From Clostridiaceae bacterium (GTDB lineage: Bacteria; Bacillota; Clostridia; Saccharofermentanales; DTU023): 15,707 nucleotides of DNA. Shown here in pieces: positions 14,879-15,707 of this stretch (its first letter is position 1; each line of letters opens with the position of its first letter). The translations under genes were made by a program, and so were the position numbers. The notes under the pieces were generated by a model. That model was given only the letters and a program-made list of their open reading frames with translations. It was not told where the DNA came from and made no database searches. Location: positions 1 through 15,707 of the forward strand of contig JAAYEX010000270.1 in NCBI GenBank assembly GCA_012728535.1, written 5' to 3'.

Positions 14879-15707
14879 GTGAGCTCATACGTAAATGTAC
14901 ATCTCGCAAACGCGAATCGCAGTTTTGATTCACCCTGGACTTATAAGATTCCGTCGGATCTGGAAGGTAGAATTACTGTAGGATCTGTTGTCAGCGTGCC
15001 TTTCGCCAGGCGTTCCAAGCCACAGCGCGCCTATGTAACAGAGATTCTGAAGCAAACTCCTGATCATTTATCTGTAGAAAAAGTCAAAGCCGTCATTTCG
15101 CTTTTGACTCAGGAGGCAGTGGTTACTCCTGAGCAAATAATTTTAGCGCGGGAAATGAAACGCCGATATTTCTGTACCATAGCTGAAGCTCTCGATACCA
15201 TGTCTCCGCCTTACGTGCTGACAAGTGGAAGCAGCTCAATGATGGCAGCACGTCTGGCAGATAAAGACAGGGCCTTGGATTTGTTGGATGGCGAGGATCT
15301 CAGATCGATTAATCATGTGCGCGTAATCGAGTTTTTAATTGAATATGAAAGCGCCCCATTGAGCGAAATACGTCAGGCAGTCGGTGTTAGCCAGGCTATC
15401 CTCAAAACCATGGAAAAAAACGGTATTCTGGAGTTTTTCCGAACCCGTATTGATAAGGAAGATGAAGCTGAAGTTCCGGATTATGAACAGGACCAGCCGA
15501 AGCTTCCAAAAGCTGAGCAGAAACATGCAATAAACAGTATTGTGAATATTGCTGAAAGTTCCGATCAGGACAGACTGAAAGAGTTTATGCTCTACGGGAT
15601 AACAGGCAGCGGCAAGACCGAGGTATATTTACAGGCAGCTCAGCAGATACTTGAGCAAGGTAAGGAAATACTGATTCTGGTACCTGAGATTTCTCTTACA
15701 CCATTGA
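14879..15707 (+). CDS. priA: Primosomal protein N' (replication restart helicase PriA), 5' part
   Basis: The first 276 residues of PriA, cut by the window end. PriA recognises stalled forks and reloads the replisome. Residues about 1-105 form the 3'-DNA-end-binding domain (SYVNVHLANANRSFDSPWTY, then VGSVVSVPFARR). Residues about 143-190 look like the winged-helix domain. The ATPase domain starts near 210 with LYGITGSGKTEVYL (Walker A, G240-T247) and ILILVPEISLTP (265-275, motif Ia). The DEAH box and zinc domain lie beyond the window. The start is GTG 14879; the TTG two bases earlier runs straight into TGA. GAGGAG (14866-14871) is seven bases upstream. It follows polC by 37 bases and may be cotranscribed. 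Confidence 0.94.
   Translation, partial: MSSYVNVHLANANRSFDSPWTYKIPSDLEGRITVGSVVSVPFARRSKPQRAYVTEILKQTPDHLSVEKVKAVISLLTQEAVVTPEQIILAREMKRRYFCTIAEALDTMSPPYVLTSGSSSMMAARLADKDRALDLLDGEDLRSINHVRVIEFLIEYESAPLSEIRQAVGVSQAILKTMEKNGILEFFRTRIDKEDEAEVPDYEQDQPKLPKAEQKHAINSIVNIAESSDQDRLKEFMLYGITGSGKTEVYLQAAQQILEQGKEILILVPEISLTPL

Overview
This window is the core translation, lipid and replication block of a low-to-mid GC Firmicute, most likely class Clostridia. The gene order rpsB-tsf-pyrH-frr-uppS-cdsA-dxr-rseP-ispG-polC is the classic Firmicutes arrangement. PolC is the Gram-positive type replicase, ribosome binding sites are strong purine-rich GGAGG types, and ispG sits where bacilli have proS, as is usual in clostridia. 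GC is in the mid-40s percent by eye. I cannot name the genus.

Layout. Bases 2-166 are the 3' end of an unrecognised plus-strand gene. It converges on a minus-strand M20 (PepV-type) dipeptidase gene at 235-2112, and a 9-bp bidirectional terminator lies between them. A divergent 217-base spacer (2113-2329) carries the likely promoter of the ribosomal operon and a structured rpsB leader. Then come rpsB and tsf (translation), closed by a strong intrinsic terminator. The next genes are pyrH (UMP kinase), frr (ribosome recycling), uppS (undecaprenyl diphosphate synthase), cdsA (CDP-diacylglycerol synthase), dxr (MEP pathway), rseP (site-2 protease, interrupted by a stop codon), ispG (MEP pathway), polC (replicative DNA polymerase) and the 5' part of priA (replication restart helicase). 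From uppS to priA the genes are tightly packed, with gaps of 0-40 bases and one 11-base overlap, so they are probably one transcription unit. Functionally, Dxr and IspG make isoprenoid precursors. Chains built from these are extended by UppS to the cell-wall lipid carrier. CdsA feeds phospholipid synthesis.

What stands out. (1) PolC keeps the length and order of a normal PolC, but the segment where its DEDDh proofreading exonuclease should be lacks most of the catalytic residues, whereas the polymerase aspartates and an apparently complete PHP metal site are intact. (2) rseP is split by a single in-frame TAA between its HExxH half and its LDG half, with no frameshift. (3) The rpsB leader can form two long helices that cross each other, one of which covers the Shine-Dalgarno sequence; this looks like an autoregulatory element. 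(4) The dipeptidase has about 195 extra N-terminal residues with a Cys/His cluster, unlike ordinary PepV. I see no mobile elements, CRISPR arrays, tRNA or rRNA genes. No gene-free stretch exceeds 300 bases.
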